The translations under genes were made by a program, and so were the position numbers. From Rhodocytophaga rosea (GTDB taxonomy: Bacteria > Bacteroidota > Bacteroidia > Cytophagales > 172606-1): a stretch of DNA of 64,000 bases. The stretch lies in the NCBI RefSeq assembly GCF_010119975.1, contig NZ_CP048222.1:4668501-4732500 (forward strand), given 5' to 3'. Positions 34,703 through 44,348 of this stretch are shown here, one piece after another; positions within the stretch are counted from its first letter, which is position 1; every line of letters begins with the position of its first letter. The notes under the pieces were generated by a model that was not told the origin of the DNA, made no database searches, and saw nothing but the letters and a program-made list of their open reading frames with translations.

Positions 34703-37700
34703 ATGAGTAACAACTATCCTCTATCTAGTAGCCATGCAAACGTTTGCATTCGCTTACCACTACCAGAGGCGCATCCTTTGGGTAACAAAAGGCCGGTAGG
34801 CTTTAGCAAATCGTATTATGTATGCATGCTTTTTTTGATTTTATTATCGGTGCAAACGTTTGCACAAACCAGAACAGTATCTGGTAAAGTAACGGCACAG
34901 TCGGATGGTACGCCGCTTCCTGGGGTGAATGTACTGATAAAAGGGACTACTTCTGGTACTACTACAGACGTAAATGGAGCATATACCCTTCAGGTGGAGC
35001 CAGGCACAACCCTTGTATTCAGCTTTATTGGATTTACCACACAAGAAATTGCTGTTGGCACGCAAAGCACCCTGGATGTTGCCTTACCAGATGACGTGCA
35101 GGCATTGTCTGAAGTAGTGGTAATTGGTTATGGTACGCAAAAAAAGGAAGACCTGACTGGTTCAATTGCCGCCATTTCACAGGAAAGCTTTAATAAGGGC
35201 CAGGTAACTACTCCCGAGCAATTACTGGTAGGGAAAGTTGCCGGTGTACAAATTACCCCTGGTGGAGCACCCGGTTCTGGCAGCCGTATCCGTATCCGGG
35301 GTGGTTCTTCGCTCAATGCCAGCAACGATCCGCTGGTGGTGATTGATGGAGTGCCGGTAGATAACACAGCTATTTCTGGTTCTGCTAACCCACTGAGCTT
35401 AATTAACCCTAATGATATTGAATCTTTTAATATTCTGAAAGATGCTTCTGCTACAGCAATATATGGTTCCAGGGCTTCCAATGGGGTTATTATCATAACT
35501 ACTAAAAAAGGCCGTCAGGGCGATAAGATCAGAGTAGATTTTAGTTCACTCGCTTCTATTGCTACCAATACTAAAACGGTAGATGTGCTCTCAGCAGAAG
35601 AATTAAGGGCAGTCGTAAATGAGAGAGGTTCTGCTTCACAAAAGGCGCTGCTGGGAAGTGCCAATACCAACTGGCAGAAAGAGATATACAGAAATGCTTT
35701 CAGTACAGATAATAACCTGAGTGTAAGCGGGTCATACAAGTTTTTGCCTTATCGTTTATCTGTAGGATATCTGAACCAGGATGGCGTATTAAAAACATCT
35801 AACTTTCAGAGGACCTCTGCTGCTATTAACCTGACACCTTCTTTCTTTAATGATCATTTAAAAGTAAGTCTGAATTTGAAAGGCTCGCTTACCAATAAAC
35901 AGTTTGCCAATGAAGGAGCTATTGGTGCAGCTGTTGCTTTCGATCCTACCCAGCCTATTAACGCAGAAAATAATTATGGTGGATTTTACGAATGGACTAA
36001 TGCTAATGGTTCACCTAATACCTTAGCCCCTCGTAATCCGGTTAGTTTATTAGAACAAAATGATGATCAGAGTGAGGTAAAAAGAAGCATTGGTAATCTG
36101 CAGCTCGATTATAAATTTCACTTCTTCCCTGACCTGAGAGCTAACCTGAACCTAGGCTATGATATATCAGATAGTGAAGGTTCCAGATTACAGCCTGCAA
36201 CTTCAGCCTCTGTATTTAACCAGGGAGGAAGCCGCACCCAGTATGCCCAGTCCAGAAACAATAAATTACTCGATTTCTATCTGAATTATGTAAAAGAAGT
36301 GCCAGCTCTGGCCAGTAAGTTTGATGTAACAGCCGGGTATTCTTACCAGGATTTTATCCGGGAGAATCCTTCCTTTGCAGGCTTAAATGCAGCCGGAGAA
36401 GTAATACCAGGTCAGGAAGCTGATCCATTTCCTTTAAAAACTCAATATACCCTGATAGGTCTTTTTGGTAGATTGAATTATACCTTCAAAGATAGATACC
36501 TATTAACTGCCACTGTGCGGAGAGATGGTTCTTCCAGATTTGGCAAAGGGAATAAGTGGGGTACATTCCCATCTTTAGCCTTTGCCTGGAAAGTAAATGA
36601 AGAATCCTTCTTGAAAAACGTTCAGGTACTTTCTGAGTTAAAATTACGGGCGGGCTATGGTGTTACTGGCCAGCAAGACATCAGCACTACTACTATTCCT
36701 AATGATTATCCATACTTGCCAAGATATACCTTTAGTGACCAGACTTCTCAATACCAGTTTGGGAATCAGTACTACCTCACGCTTCGCCCGGAAGGATATG
36801 ATGCTAATATCAAATGGGAAGAAACAACTACTATTAATGGAGGATTAGATTATGGTTTTATGGATGGCAGAATCACTGGTAGCCTGGATTATTATTTCAA
36901 GAAAACCAAAGATCTATTGGCTATAATTCCGGTACCTGCCGGTTCTAACCTGACTAACCGGCTTCTTACCAATGTAGGAAACATTGAAAACAGAGGTCTG
37001 GAAGCAGCCTTGAATTTTACGGCTATCAATACAGAAAAACTGAAGTGGGATGTAGGTGTGAATGCTACCTATAATACCAGCGAGATTACTAACTTGAGTA
37101 AAACACAGGATAATTCTTCTGAGGGTATTCCGGTAGGACTAATCGGTGGAGGTGTAGGAAATAATATCCAGATCCACACAGTCGGCTACCGCCCTTACGC
37201 TTTCTATGTATATCAGCAGGTATATGATGAAAGTGGTAAACCTGTAGAAGGTTTGTATGTAGACCGCAATAATGATGGTGCTGTTAATAACCGGGATTTG
37301 TACCGCTATAAAAATCCGGAAGCAAATGTATTCTTCGGGTTGAATTCCCAGGTAACCTATGCCAGATTTACAGCTGGTTTTGTACTCCGGGGAAGCGTTA
37401 ATAACTATGTATATAATAATGTTCGTTCGGGCAATGGCGTTTATCGCAACATTACCTATCCTAATTATCTGACCAACCTGCATAGCAATGTATTGGAGAC
37501 TGACTTTAATAATAACCAGTTTTTCACAGATTATTATATAGAGAATGCTTCTTTCCTGCGTATGGAAACTATCAACTTTGCCTATAGCTTCGGCCGGATT
37601 TTCAACGACAAAGCAGACCTGCGCTTGTCTGCTAATATTCAGAATGCCTTTGTGATCACAAAATACTCAGGATTAGATCCTGAAGTAGCGGGTGGGATAG

Positions 37701-37759
37701 ATAATAACTTCTATCCAAGAGCCAGAATATTCTCATTAGGTGTAAACATAGGTTTTTAA
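34703..37759 (+). CDS. susC: SusC-type TonB-dependent outer-membrane receptor
   Basis: Imports bound oligosaccharides across the outer membrane with TonB energy. 1018 residues. The signal peptide (MLFLILLSVQTFAQ) begins only at about residue 42, after an unusual 41-residue N-terminal extension, so the real start may be the ATG at 34826. Then a CarboxypepD_reg-like domain (about 58-140, TRTVSGKVTAQSDGTPLPGVNVLIKGTTSGTTTDVNGAYTL), the TonB box/plug entry LSEVVVIGYGTQKKEDLTGSIAAIS, a plug domain with VIDGVPVDN and SATAIYGSRASNGVIIITTKKG, and the 22-strand barrel to the C-terminus ending FSLGVNIGF. Two LacI-type palindromes lie in its first 165 bp. SusD, SusE-like and amylase genes follow on the same strand. 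Confidence 0.93.
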   Translation: MSNNYPLSSSHANVCIRLPLPEAHPLGNKRPVGFSKSYYVCMLFLILLSVQTFAQTRTVSGKVTAQSDGTPLPGVNVLIKGTTSGTTTDVNGAYTLQVEPGTTLVFSFIGFTTQEIAVGTQSTLDVALPDDVQALSEVVVIGYGTQKKEDLTGSIAAISQESFNKGQVTTPEQLLVGKVAGVQITPGGAPGSGSRIRIRGGSSLNASNDPLVVIDGVPVDNTAISGSANPLSLINPNDIESFNILKDASATAIYGSRASNGVIIITTKKGRQGDKIRVDFSSLASIATNTKTVDVLSAEELRAVVNERGSASQKALLGSANTNWQKEIYRNAFSTDNNLSVSGSYKFLPYRLSVGYLNQDGVLKTSNFQRTSAAINLTPSFFNDHLKVSLNLKGSLTNKQFANEGAIGAAVAFDPTQPINAENNYGGFYEWTNANGSPNTLAPRNPVSLLEQNDDQSEVKRSIGNLQLDYKFHFFPDLRANLNLGYDISDSEGSRLQPATSASVFNQGGSRTQYAQSRNNKLLDFYLNYVKEVPALASKFDVTAGYSYQDFIRENPSFAGLNAAGEVIPGQEADPFPLKTQYTLIGLFGRLNYTFKDRYLLTATVRRDGSSRFGKGNKWGTFPSLAFAWKVNEESFLKNVQVLSELKLRAGYGVTGQQDISTTTIPNDYPYLPRYTFSDQTSQYQFGNQYYLTLRPEGYDANIKWEETTTINGGLDYGFMDGRITGSLDYYFKKTKDLLAIIPVPAGSNLTNRLLTNVGNIENRGLEAALNFTAINTEKLKWDVGVNATYNTSEITNLSKTQDNSSEGIPVGLIGGGVGNNIQIHTVGYRPYAFYVYQQVYDESGKPVEGLYVDRNNDGAVNNRDLYRYKNPEANVFFGLNSQVTYARFTAGFVLRGSVNNYVYNNVRSGNGVYRNITYPNYLTNLHSNVLETDFNNNQFFTDYYIENASFLRMETINFAYSFGRIFNDKADLRLSANIQNAFVITKYSGLDPEVAGGIDNNFYPRARIFSLGVNIGF
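34734..34749 (+). promoter_or_regulatory. LacI-type palindromic operator, copy 1
   Basis: Perfect 16-bp palindrome ATGCAAACGTTTGCAT with central CG, the hallmark of LacI/GalR operators. Its 14-bp core TGCAAACGTTTGCA is repeated exactly at 34851-34864. Lies inside the annotated N-terminal extension of susC, i.e. 5' leader if the true start is 34826. Confidence 0.7.
34850..34865 (+). promoter_or_regulatory. LacI-type palindromic operator, copy 2
   Basis: Perfect 16-bp palindrome GTGCAAACGTTTGCAC sharing the 14-bp core with copy 1. Centre-to-centre distance is 116 bp, close to eleven helical turns, which would allow looping between a bound tetramer or two dimers. It lies in the signal-peptide coding part (VQTFAQ). 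Confidence 0.65.
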
Positions 37760-37783
37760 TCATCCCATAAATCAATCGGATAC

Positions 37784-39367
37784 ATGACAACTAAATTGAT
37801 AAAAAATATAATCCTGTCAGGCGCCTTGCTATTCTCAGTAGCCTCCTGCACCAAAGACCTGGACCGTGAACCGTTTTATGACGTAACCTCTGCCAATGTT
37901 TACAAGGATTTTAATAACTATAAAAATGTACTGGCAAAAGTATATGCCGGATATGCGGTAAGCGGCCAGCAAGGTCCGGCGGGAAATCCGGATATCAGTG
38001 GTCTGGATGAAGGTTTTTCTAACTATCTCCGTTTGTATTTCAACTTACAGGAATTACCTACGGATGAAGCTGTGATCGGATGGAATGATGGAACTTTACC
38101 TGATTTGCATGATATGGACTGGACTTCCAGCAATGAATTCATAGCTGCTATGTACAACCGTATTTATTACCAGATTGCGCTGACCAATGAATTCATACGG
38201 GAAACCACAGATGCTAAACTAAGCGAACGCGGAATTACCGGAGAAAACCTGAACAACGCAAAACGGTACCATGCTGAAACCCGTTTCTTGAGGGCTTTGA
38301 GCTACTGGCATGCGATGGATATGTATGGAAATGTACCTTTCGTAACAGAGCAGGATGCAGTGGGTTCTTTTTTTCCCAAGCAAACGACCAGAGCTGAACT
38401 TTTCAATTATATAGAATCCGAACTAAAAGCCATTGAAACAGAACTGGCTGCACCCGGACAAAATGAATATGGCCGTGCAGATCAGGCTGCCGCCTGGACC
38501 TTGCTTACCAAATTGTATCTGAATGCCGAAGTATATACTGGTCAGGGGCGGTATGCAGATGCCGTTACGTATGCCAGCAAGGTAATTGCCAGTACCAATT
38601 ATGCCCTGGAACCACAGATCGAAAAACTGTTCCGTACTGATAATAATACGTCTAAAGAGATTATTTTCCCGATCACTTTTGATGGCTTAAAAACACAATC
38701 CTATGGCGGGATGACCTATCTGGTGCATGCCCCTGTAGGGGGTAATATGGACCCTAAAGCCTTTGGTATCAATGGCGGATGGTCAGGTTTGCGAACTACA
38801 AAAAATATCGTCGAACTTTTCGCCAATGGAGATGCCAGAGCACAATTCCATACCAACGGACAGGCGCTTGAAATCAATGATATTTTCACGTTTACCGATG
38901 GGTATCCGGTCACTAAGTACAGAAACGTAAGTTCAACTGGCGTGGTAGGTTCTGATGTTACTGGCAACTTCCCAGATACTGATTTTCCGATGTTCCGCCT
39001 GGCCGATGTGTATTTGATGTATGCTGAAGCCGTATTGAGAGGAGCAGGAGGGGGAGATGCAGCTACTGCTTTACAATATGTAAACCGTTTGCGTGAGAGA
39101 GCTTATGGGAATACTTCCGGCAATATTACCCAAGCTCAGTTAACCTTAGACTTACTTCTGGAAGAAAGAGCCAGAGAATTGAAATGGGAAATGCACCGCC
39201 GTACTGACCTGATCCGTTTTGGCAAATTTACTCCTGGAACCTATGTATGGCCGTGGAAAGGTGGCGTGAAAGAGGGCAGGGGTGTAGAGAATTTCCGCAC
39301 CTTATACCCGGTTCCGACTACTGATCTTACCGCCAATCCCAATCTCAAACAAAACACAGGCTACTAA
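37784..39367 (+). CDS. susD: SusD-type starch-binding lipoprotein
   Basis: Surface glycan-binding lid of the SusC channel. 527 residues. Signal MTTKLIKNIILSGALLFSVASC ends with lipobox, followed by TKDLDREPFYDVTSANVYKDFN. Typical SusD (RagB) features: TPR-like helices (ETRFLRALSYWHAMDMYGNVPFVTEQD), QAAAWTLLTKLYLNAEVYTG, and the C-terminal ADVYLMYAEAVLRG, LLEERARELKWEMHRRTDLIRFGKFTPGTYVWPWKGG with the closing NFRTLYPVPTTDL and ending N-P-N-L-K-Q-N-T-G-Y. Begins 24 bp after susC. Confidence 0.95.
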   Translation: MTTKLIKNIILSGALLFSVASCTKDLDREPFYDVTSANVYKDFNNYKNVLAKVYAGYAVSGQQGPAGNPDISGLDEGFSNYLRLYFNLQELPTDEAVIGWNDGTLPDLHDMDWTSSNEFIAAMYNRIYYQIALTNEFIRETTDAKLSERGITGENLNNAKRYHAETRFLRALSYWHAMDMYGNVPFVTEQDAVGSFFPKQTTRAELFNYIESELKAIETELAAPGQNEYGRADQAAAWTLLTKLYLNAEVYTGQGRYADAVTYASKVIASTNYALEPQIEKLFRTDNNTSKEIIFPITFDGLKTQSYGGMTYLVHAPVGGNMDPKAFGINGGWSGLRTTKNIVELFANGDARAQFHTNGQALEINDIFTFTDGYPVTKYRNVSSTGVVGSDVTGNFPDTDFPMFRLADVYLMYAEAVLRGAGGGDAATALQYVNRLRERAYGNTSGNITQAQLTLDLLLEERARELKWEMHRRTDLIRFGKFTPGTYVWPWKGGVKEGRGVENFRTLYPVPTTDLTANPNLKQNTGY

Positions 39368-39426
39368 TTATTAACAGGAAGGGTGTAACAGCTGCTTCCT
39401 CTCTAACATTAAATACAGACACATAT

Positions 39427-40512
39427 ATGAAAATAGGATTTAATAAAATCTATCTGCTAGGTATACTCACACTGGCTCTTTTTGCCTGTGAGAAAGACGA
39501 AGACAAGGTAATTGTGAGACAAGGTTCAGCTCCGGCCCTTACTTCTACAGCCAACACAGTGGTACTCGCACAGGATCAGGCAGACCAGGAAGCCATTAGC
39601 TTTTCATGGACGGCTTCTGATTATGGATATAATGCGGCTGTTAAGTATATTCTGCAACTGGCTAAAAAAGGGAATAATTTTGCTACACCTATCAATGTAG
39701 ACCTGGGCTCAAATCTTACAAAAAAATATACAGCTGCAGAATTTAATAACCTGCTAAGCCAGCTGGAAGCGGTTCCCGGAGAAGCCAATGAGATCGAAGC
39801 CCGTATCAAGTCAGAAGTTTCCCAGTATGTAACACCTGCGTATTCAAATGTAACTGCAATAGCGGCTACTCCCTGGCTGGAGAATCCCCCTTTTGATTTC
39901 TTATATATGGTGGGCGATGCCACCGAATTTGACTGGGATAATACCAAAGCCCCTCTTATGTTCCGGAGTACGGAAGATCCTTTTCTATTTACCTACACTG
40001 GTTTTCTGGAAGCAAAAGCGCTTAAGTTTTTAGCAGAATTAGGCAAATGGGCACCTCAGTACGGAAATGATGGCAGCGGTGGTGTTTCTTTCCGGGAAAC
40101 AGAATCAGATCCTGATCCGGGTACATTTAATGTGGCTGCCGATGGATATTATACGGTTAATCTGAACCTGCAAAAGCTTACCTATAGTATAGAACCTTAT
40201 AATATTGCCGGAAAACCTACTTTCAATTCCATCGGTATTATTGGGCCGTTCACCAACTGGGCAAACATTGTTCCCATGACGAAAACAGCCGAAAATCCTC
40301 ACATCTGGAACATGACCTATACTTTTGCTGAAGACACAGAGGCAAAATTCCGGATAGATTCAAGCTGGGATTCCAACTGGGGACCTAAAGCTGAGCTTGA
40401 GCGATTTTATGGAAAAGGGGAACAAGGTGGGGAAAACTTAAAAGTGAAAGCCGGTACCTATAAGATTTCCTTCAATGATCTGACAGGAGAGTACATCCTC
40501 AAAAAAATGTAA
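39427..40512 (+). CDS. SusE-type outer-membrane starch-binding lipoprotein
   Basis: A 361-residue surface protein that holds glucan near the SusCD complex. Lipobox ALFAC after MKIGFNKIYLLGILT. N-terminal SusE domain about 30-130 (SAPALTSTANTVVLAQDQADQEAISFSWTASDYGYNAAVKYILQLAKKG), then two carbohydrate-binding modules: WLENPPFDFLYMVGDATEFDWDNTKAPLMFRSTEDPF and SIGIIGPFTNWANIVPMTKTAENPHIWNMTYTFAEDTEAKFRIDSSWDSNWG, with the sugar-stacking Trp residues of SusE/SusF modules. Ends at an exact-palindrome terminator. Confidence 0.88.
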   Translation: MKIGFNKIYLLGILTLALFACEKDEDKVIVRQGSAPALTSTANTVVLAQDQADQEAISFSWTASDYGYNAAVKYILQLAKKGNNFATPINVDLGSNLTKKYTAAEFNNLLSQLEAVPGEANEIEARIKSEVSQYVTPAYSNVTAIAATPWLENPPFDFLYMVGDATEFDWDNTKAPLMFRSTEDPFLFTYTGFLEAKALKFLAELGKWAPQYGNDGSGGVSFRETESDPDPGTFNVAADGYYTVNLNLQKLTYSIEPYNIAGKPTFNSIGIIGPFTNWANIVPMTKTAENPHIWNMTYTFAEDTEAKFRIDSSWDSNWGPKAELERFYGKGEQGGENLKVKAGTYKISFNDLTGEYILKKM

Positions 40513-40542
40513 ACACTTCCACTTGATAAAGTTTAGTAAATT

Positions 40543-40588
40543 AACCGGAATAGCGTAAACTGATTCAGTTTACGCTATTCCGGTTTTA
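40543..40588 (+). terminator. Terminator after the SusE-like gene
   Basis: Perfect 21-bp inverted repeat, arms 40543-40563 and 40565-40585 (AACCGGAATAGCGTAAACTG / CAGTTTACGCTATTCCGGTT at their cores), followed by TTT. It separates the sus genes from the amylase gene by 13 bp, so the amylase is probably read through or started separately. Confidence 0.9.
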
Positions 40589-40600
40589 AACTCTCAACAC

Positions 40601-43477
40601 ATGAGAATCAGACATTTACTCCACCTGTTTTTTCTTCACCTGCTTCTGATCAGTTCTGCCAAAGCACAGGTAACTACTTCGCCTGCTTTTCCTACAGAAG
40701 ATGCCGATGTTACCATTACCTACGATGCCAGCAAAGGTACGTCAGGCTTGCAAGGAGTAGCAAAAGTGTATATGCATGCAGGTATAATTTTAAGTAGTGA
40801 AACCGGAACTGGCTGGGAGAATGTAAAAGGAAACTGGGGAAAAGACGATGGTATTGGATTGATGACAAAAGATCCGAATAACCCCAATGTCTGGCATATT
40901 ACCATAAATCCCAGAACCTATTTTGGTGTACCAGCCGGACAGCGCATCTATCGCATTGGCATGGTATTCCGGGAAGCTGGTCCTTGTGGAGATACCGGCC
41001 AGCCGGGTTGTAAAGAGGGCAAAAGTGCAACCAACGGCGATATTTTTGTAGACCTCTACCCACCCGGATTACAAGTAAGTTTTACTGCCCCAGCCGATTC
41101 GCTGCTGTTAGCAGAGCCCAATACTGCCATCTCTATTCAAGCAACTGCTTCTACAACTTCCACCATTACGCTTTTTAATGGAACTACACAGCTTACCCAA
41201 ACTACAGGCACTCAGCTCACCTATTCCCTCAATCCTGGTGCATCCGGAGAGGGTACTATCAAAGTAACTGCTACGGATGGAACCAACACCAGTGAAGACT
41301 CCTTTTATTACCTGGTTAAATCAGCTCCTATAGTGCAGAATTTGCCTGCCGGAATAAAAGATGGCATTAACTATACGAGTACAACTACTGCCACCCTTTC
41401 GCTTTTTTTGCCTTTCAAAAATAATGTGTACCTGATCGGTGATTTTAATAACTGGCTGCCAACAATTGCCTATCAGATGAAAAAAACTCCGGATGGTAAC
41501 CGCTATTGGATGGAACTGACTGGCCTTACTGCCGGACAGGAATATGGCTTCCAATACCTGGTAGATGGTATAGTCCGGGTAGGTGATCCCTATGCGGATA
41601 AGATTCTGGATGAAAACGATAAATTTATCAATACCAGTACAAATGTGGTATATCCCGGTTTGAAACCCTATCCGAGCGGAAAAACCAGGGGCAGTGTTAC
41701 TGTATTCCAAACCAATCAACAGCCCTATCAGTGGCAGACAGCTAATTTTCAACGTCCGGATAAAGAGAATCTGGTGATTTATGAACTATTGGTGAGGGAT
41801 TTTGTAGGAACACACAATTATCAAACCTTATCCGATACGCTCACTTACCTGAAGCGACTAGGCGTAAATGCCATTGAACTGATGCCTATTATGGAATTCT
41901 CAGGTAATGAAAGCTGGGGCTATAATCCCATCTATTATTTTGCTCCTGATAAATACTATGGTACCAAAAACGGCCTGAAAGCCTTTATTGATAAAGCACA
42001 TCAGATGGGAATGGCCGTCATTCTGGATATGGTACTCAATCAGGCCGACTATGAATTTCCCTATGTAAAAGCATATTGGGATGGAAGTAAGCCAAGTGCC
42101 AATAGTCCGTATTTCAACCAGCAGGCGACTCACCCTTTTAATGTATTTTTCGATTTTAACCATGAAAGTGCTGTTACCCAGGATTTTGTTGACACAGTAA
42201 ATGCCTACTGGCTCAGGGAATACAAATTTGATGGCTTCCGCTTTGATCTGTCGAAAGGATTTACCCAGAAAAATACCGGCAGCGATGTAGCGGCATGGAG
42301 TGCCAGAGACGATAGCCGCATTGCTATCTGGAAACGGATTTATGATAAAATTCAAACGGTAGATAATAATGCCTATGTGATACTGGAACACCTGGGAGCC
42401 AATGATGAAGAGAAAATTCTGGCCGATTATGGCATGATGCTCTGGGGAAATATGCAGCCTAATTACAAAGAAGCAGCCTTAGGCTATAATAACAATAAAG
42501 CCGACCTCAACTGGGCTTCCTACAAACAAAGAGACTGGAACAATCCACATGCCATTGCCTATATGGAAAGCCATGATGAAGAACGTCTGATGTATGAGCA
42601 GCAATTATACGGCAATACAAGCAGCACCTACAATACCAAAACATTTGCTACTGCCCTCGACCGGATGAAACTCGCTTCGGCCTTTTATTTTACCATTCCT
42701 GGCCCTAAAATGATCTGGCAATTTGGTGAACTGGGGTATGATCTGTCTATTAACCGTTGTCCGGATGGGAGTATTAATAATGATTGCCGGGTAGCTAATA
42801 AACCAACCCGGTGGGAATATTATACAGATGCCAGCCGATCAAAATTATATAAAGTATATGCGGAACTGATCAAGCTCAAAACTACTCAGCCAGCTTTTAG
42901 TAGTACAGATTTTACCCTGGATGGCGCTTCTATTGTAAAGCGTCTGTCTGTTAATCACCCTTCTATGAATGTAAATGTGATCGGAAATTTTGGGGTAGAT
43001 ACCATTACTGTGAATGCGAGTTTTCAGGCTACAGGCAAATGGTATGATTATTTTTCAGGAGACAGTATTGCAGTAGCCAGCACTAATGAAGCTATACTGC
43101 TACAGCCTGGTGAGTTTCATATTTTTACCAGCTCAAAATTACCCAAGTCTGAAGCAGGACTTATACCCAACTGGAAATATACGCTTCGATCTTCTTTGCC
43201 TACTGCTATTGTAGATGAACTATTGAATGCGCAAACTTCCATCTACCCCAATCCAACAGCCGGGAAAATACTGCTAAAAGTAGAAAACGAGCTGATCAGT
43301 TCGTATGAAGTAAGAATCAGCACTACGTTGGGCAAAACCATTCAAACCTTTAGAATGAATAAATTCGACCGTTTATTAAAGCAGGAATTAAACCTGGAAC
43401 GCTTGCCTCAAGGAATATATTTACTGGAAGTAGTCAGTGGAAATAAGAAGGCGGTGAAAAAGATTTATAAAAATTAA
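40601..43477 (+). CDS. Secreted GH13 alpha-amylase with T9SS sorting domain
   Basis: Cleaves alpha-glucans outside the cell to feed the sus system. 958 residues: signal peptide MRIRHLLHLFFLHLLLISSAKAQ, an N-terminal starch-module-like region (about 25-240, TTSPAFPTEDADVTITYD), an E-set module (about 265-350, FKNNVYLIGDFNNWLPTIAYQMKKTPDGNRYWMEL), the GH13 barrel (about 385-780) and a C-terminal type IX secretion domain (about 880-958, SIYPNPTAGKILLKV ... PQGIYLLEVVSGNKKAVKKIYKN). Catalytic residues: D549 in FDGFRFDLSKGF, E596 in VILEHLGAND, D659 in MESHDEERL. Region I is AVILDMVLNQ, with Gln in place of the usual His. It lies 13 bp beyond a terminator, on the same strand as the sus genes. Confidence 0.93.
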   Translation: MRIRHLLHLFFLHLLLISSAKAQVTTSPAFPTEDADVTITYDASKGTSGLQGVAKVYMHAGIILSSETGTGWENVKGNWGKDDGIGLMTKDPNNPNVWHITINPRTYFGVPAGQRIYRIGMVFREAGPCGDTGQPGCKEGKSATNGDIFVDLYPPGLQVSFTAPADSLLLAEPNTAISIQATASTTSTITLFNGTTQLTQTTGTQLTYSLNPGASGEGTIKVTATDGTNTSEDSFYYLVKSAPIVQNLPAGIKDGINYTSTTTATLSLFLPFKNNVYLIGDFNNWLPTIAYQMKKTPDGNRYWMELTGLTAGQEYGFQYLVDGIVRVGDPYADKILDENDKFINTSTNVVYPGLKPYPSGKTRGSVTVFQTNQQPYQWQTANFQRPDKENLVIYELLVRDFVGTHNYQTLSDTLTYLKRLGVNAIELMPIMEFSGNESWGYNPIYYFAPDKYYGTKNGLKAFIDKAHQMGMAVILDMVLNQADYEFPYVKAYWDGSKPSANSPYFNQQATHPFNVFFDFNHESAVTQDFVDTVNAYWLREYKFDGFRFDLSKGFTQKNTGSDVAAWSARDDSRIAIWKRIYDKIQTVDNNAYVILEHLGANDEEKILADYGMMLWGNMQPNYKEAALGYNNNKADLNWASYKQRDWNNPHAIAYMESHDEERLMYEQQLYGNTSSTYNTKTFATALDRMKLASAFYFTIPGPKMIWQFGELGYDLSINRCPDGSINNDCRVANKPTRWEYYTDASRSKLYKVYAELIKLKTTQPAFSSTDFTLDGASIVKRLSVNHPSMNVNVIGNFGVDTITVNASFQATGKWYDYFSGDSIAVASTNEAILLQPGEFHIFTSSKLPKSEAGLIPNWKYTLRSSLPTAIVDELLNAQTSIYPNPTAGKILLKVENELISSYEVRISTTLGKTIQTFRMNKFDRLLKQELNLERLPQGIYLLEVVSGNKKAVKKIYKN

Positions 43478-43508
43478 GCAACATTCGATTGTTTGTAGAG
43501 TGTATAGC

Positions 43509-43540
43509 AAGCTGCGTTCTCGAAATGCAGCTTCTTTTAT
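43509..43540. terminator. Bidirectional terminator between convergent genes
   Basis: AAGCTGCGTT (43509-43518) / AATGCAGCTT (43524-43533), one wobble, with CTTTTATTTT beyond. It ends the amylase gene on the plus strand and lies at the 3' end of the minus-strand gene 43537-44271. Confidence 0.75.
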
Positions 43541-44271
43541 TTTGATAAACTATCATAATATTCAAACACTTGTGCCACCTGAATTTCATTTTTAAAATCC
43601 ATCTGATTTTGTGAAATAAAGGTTTTCAACTCCTGCTGATGGTCAGGAAATACTTCGAGAATGGCTTTTTTGGTCAGCCGTAATTTTTCAGGTTTTTGAT
43701 CTGGTTTTTTTACGTAATAATCAGTTTCCGTTACAAATTCATCGTATGGTTTGCCGGCATTATAACCACCGCTATAGTTGGCTTTGATTAAATTTTTCCT
43801 GCGTTCGGCCAGTAACAGATATTTTCCCTTATATAACACATCCAGATATCCTTCACGTACAACTGGAGGTTCCCCATTAATAGAAGATATTTTTTCAAAC
43901 ATGAATTCTCTTCCGGTACGATTTTCAGTAAGCGAAACTTTTTGAATTGAATTTGAAAAAATAATAATAGAGTCCCCGGATTGACGTTTGGCAATGATCT
44001 CATTTCCATACAGATCAATTTTCAAAGGAATATTTGTCAGCACCTTTCCATTGGTAAGTGTAACGGTACCTGCATTCCATTGATCGAATAGAAAAGGCGA
44101 GCCGATCACTCCCTGGTATCTGTTATCAAATTTCCGGACAATTGTGTTCAAATCATTTCCTGCCAGCCTGTTGATATTATCCTGGGCATCTATTCCCGCA
44201 GGTGTCTGCGAAGCGCTGGTAGCAGGGTATAAATAACAAATCACTGTTAGTAATAGAAAGAAAAATTTCAT
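43537..44271 (-). CDS. Hypothetical exported protein
   Basis: A 244-residue protein with signal peptide MKFFFLLLTVICYLYPATSA and SQTPAGIDAQDNINRLAGND. The rest is beta-rich with WNAGTVTLTNGKVLTNIPLKIDLYGNEIIAKRQSGDSIIIFSNSIQKVSL, a pattern reminiscent of short outer-membrane proteins of Cytophagales with unknown function, and YLLLAERRKNLIKANYSGGYNAGKPYDEFVTETDYYVKK. An upstream ATG at 44286 would add MCFTQ. No known family or partner was recognised; there is no lipobox. Confidence 0.65.
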   Translation of the reverse strand: MKFFFLLLTVICYLYPATSASQTPAGIDAQDNINRLAGNDLNTIVRKFDNRYQGVIGSPFLFDQWNAGTVTLTNGKVLTNIPLKIDLYGNEIIAKRQSGDSIIIFSNSIQKVSLTENRTGREFMFEKISSINGEPPVVREGYLDVLYKGKYLLLAERRKNLIKANYSGGYNAGKPYDEFVTETDYYVKKPDQKPEKLRLTKKAILEVFPDHQQELKTFISQNQMDFKNEIQVAQVFEYYDSLSK

Positions 44272-44348
44272 TTGAGTAAAGCACATTGATTTTAAACAAC
44301 TTAATGAAACTCATTAGCGTACAATGAAAAAATAGCTAATAAACACCT

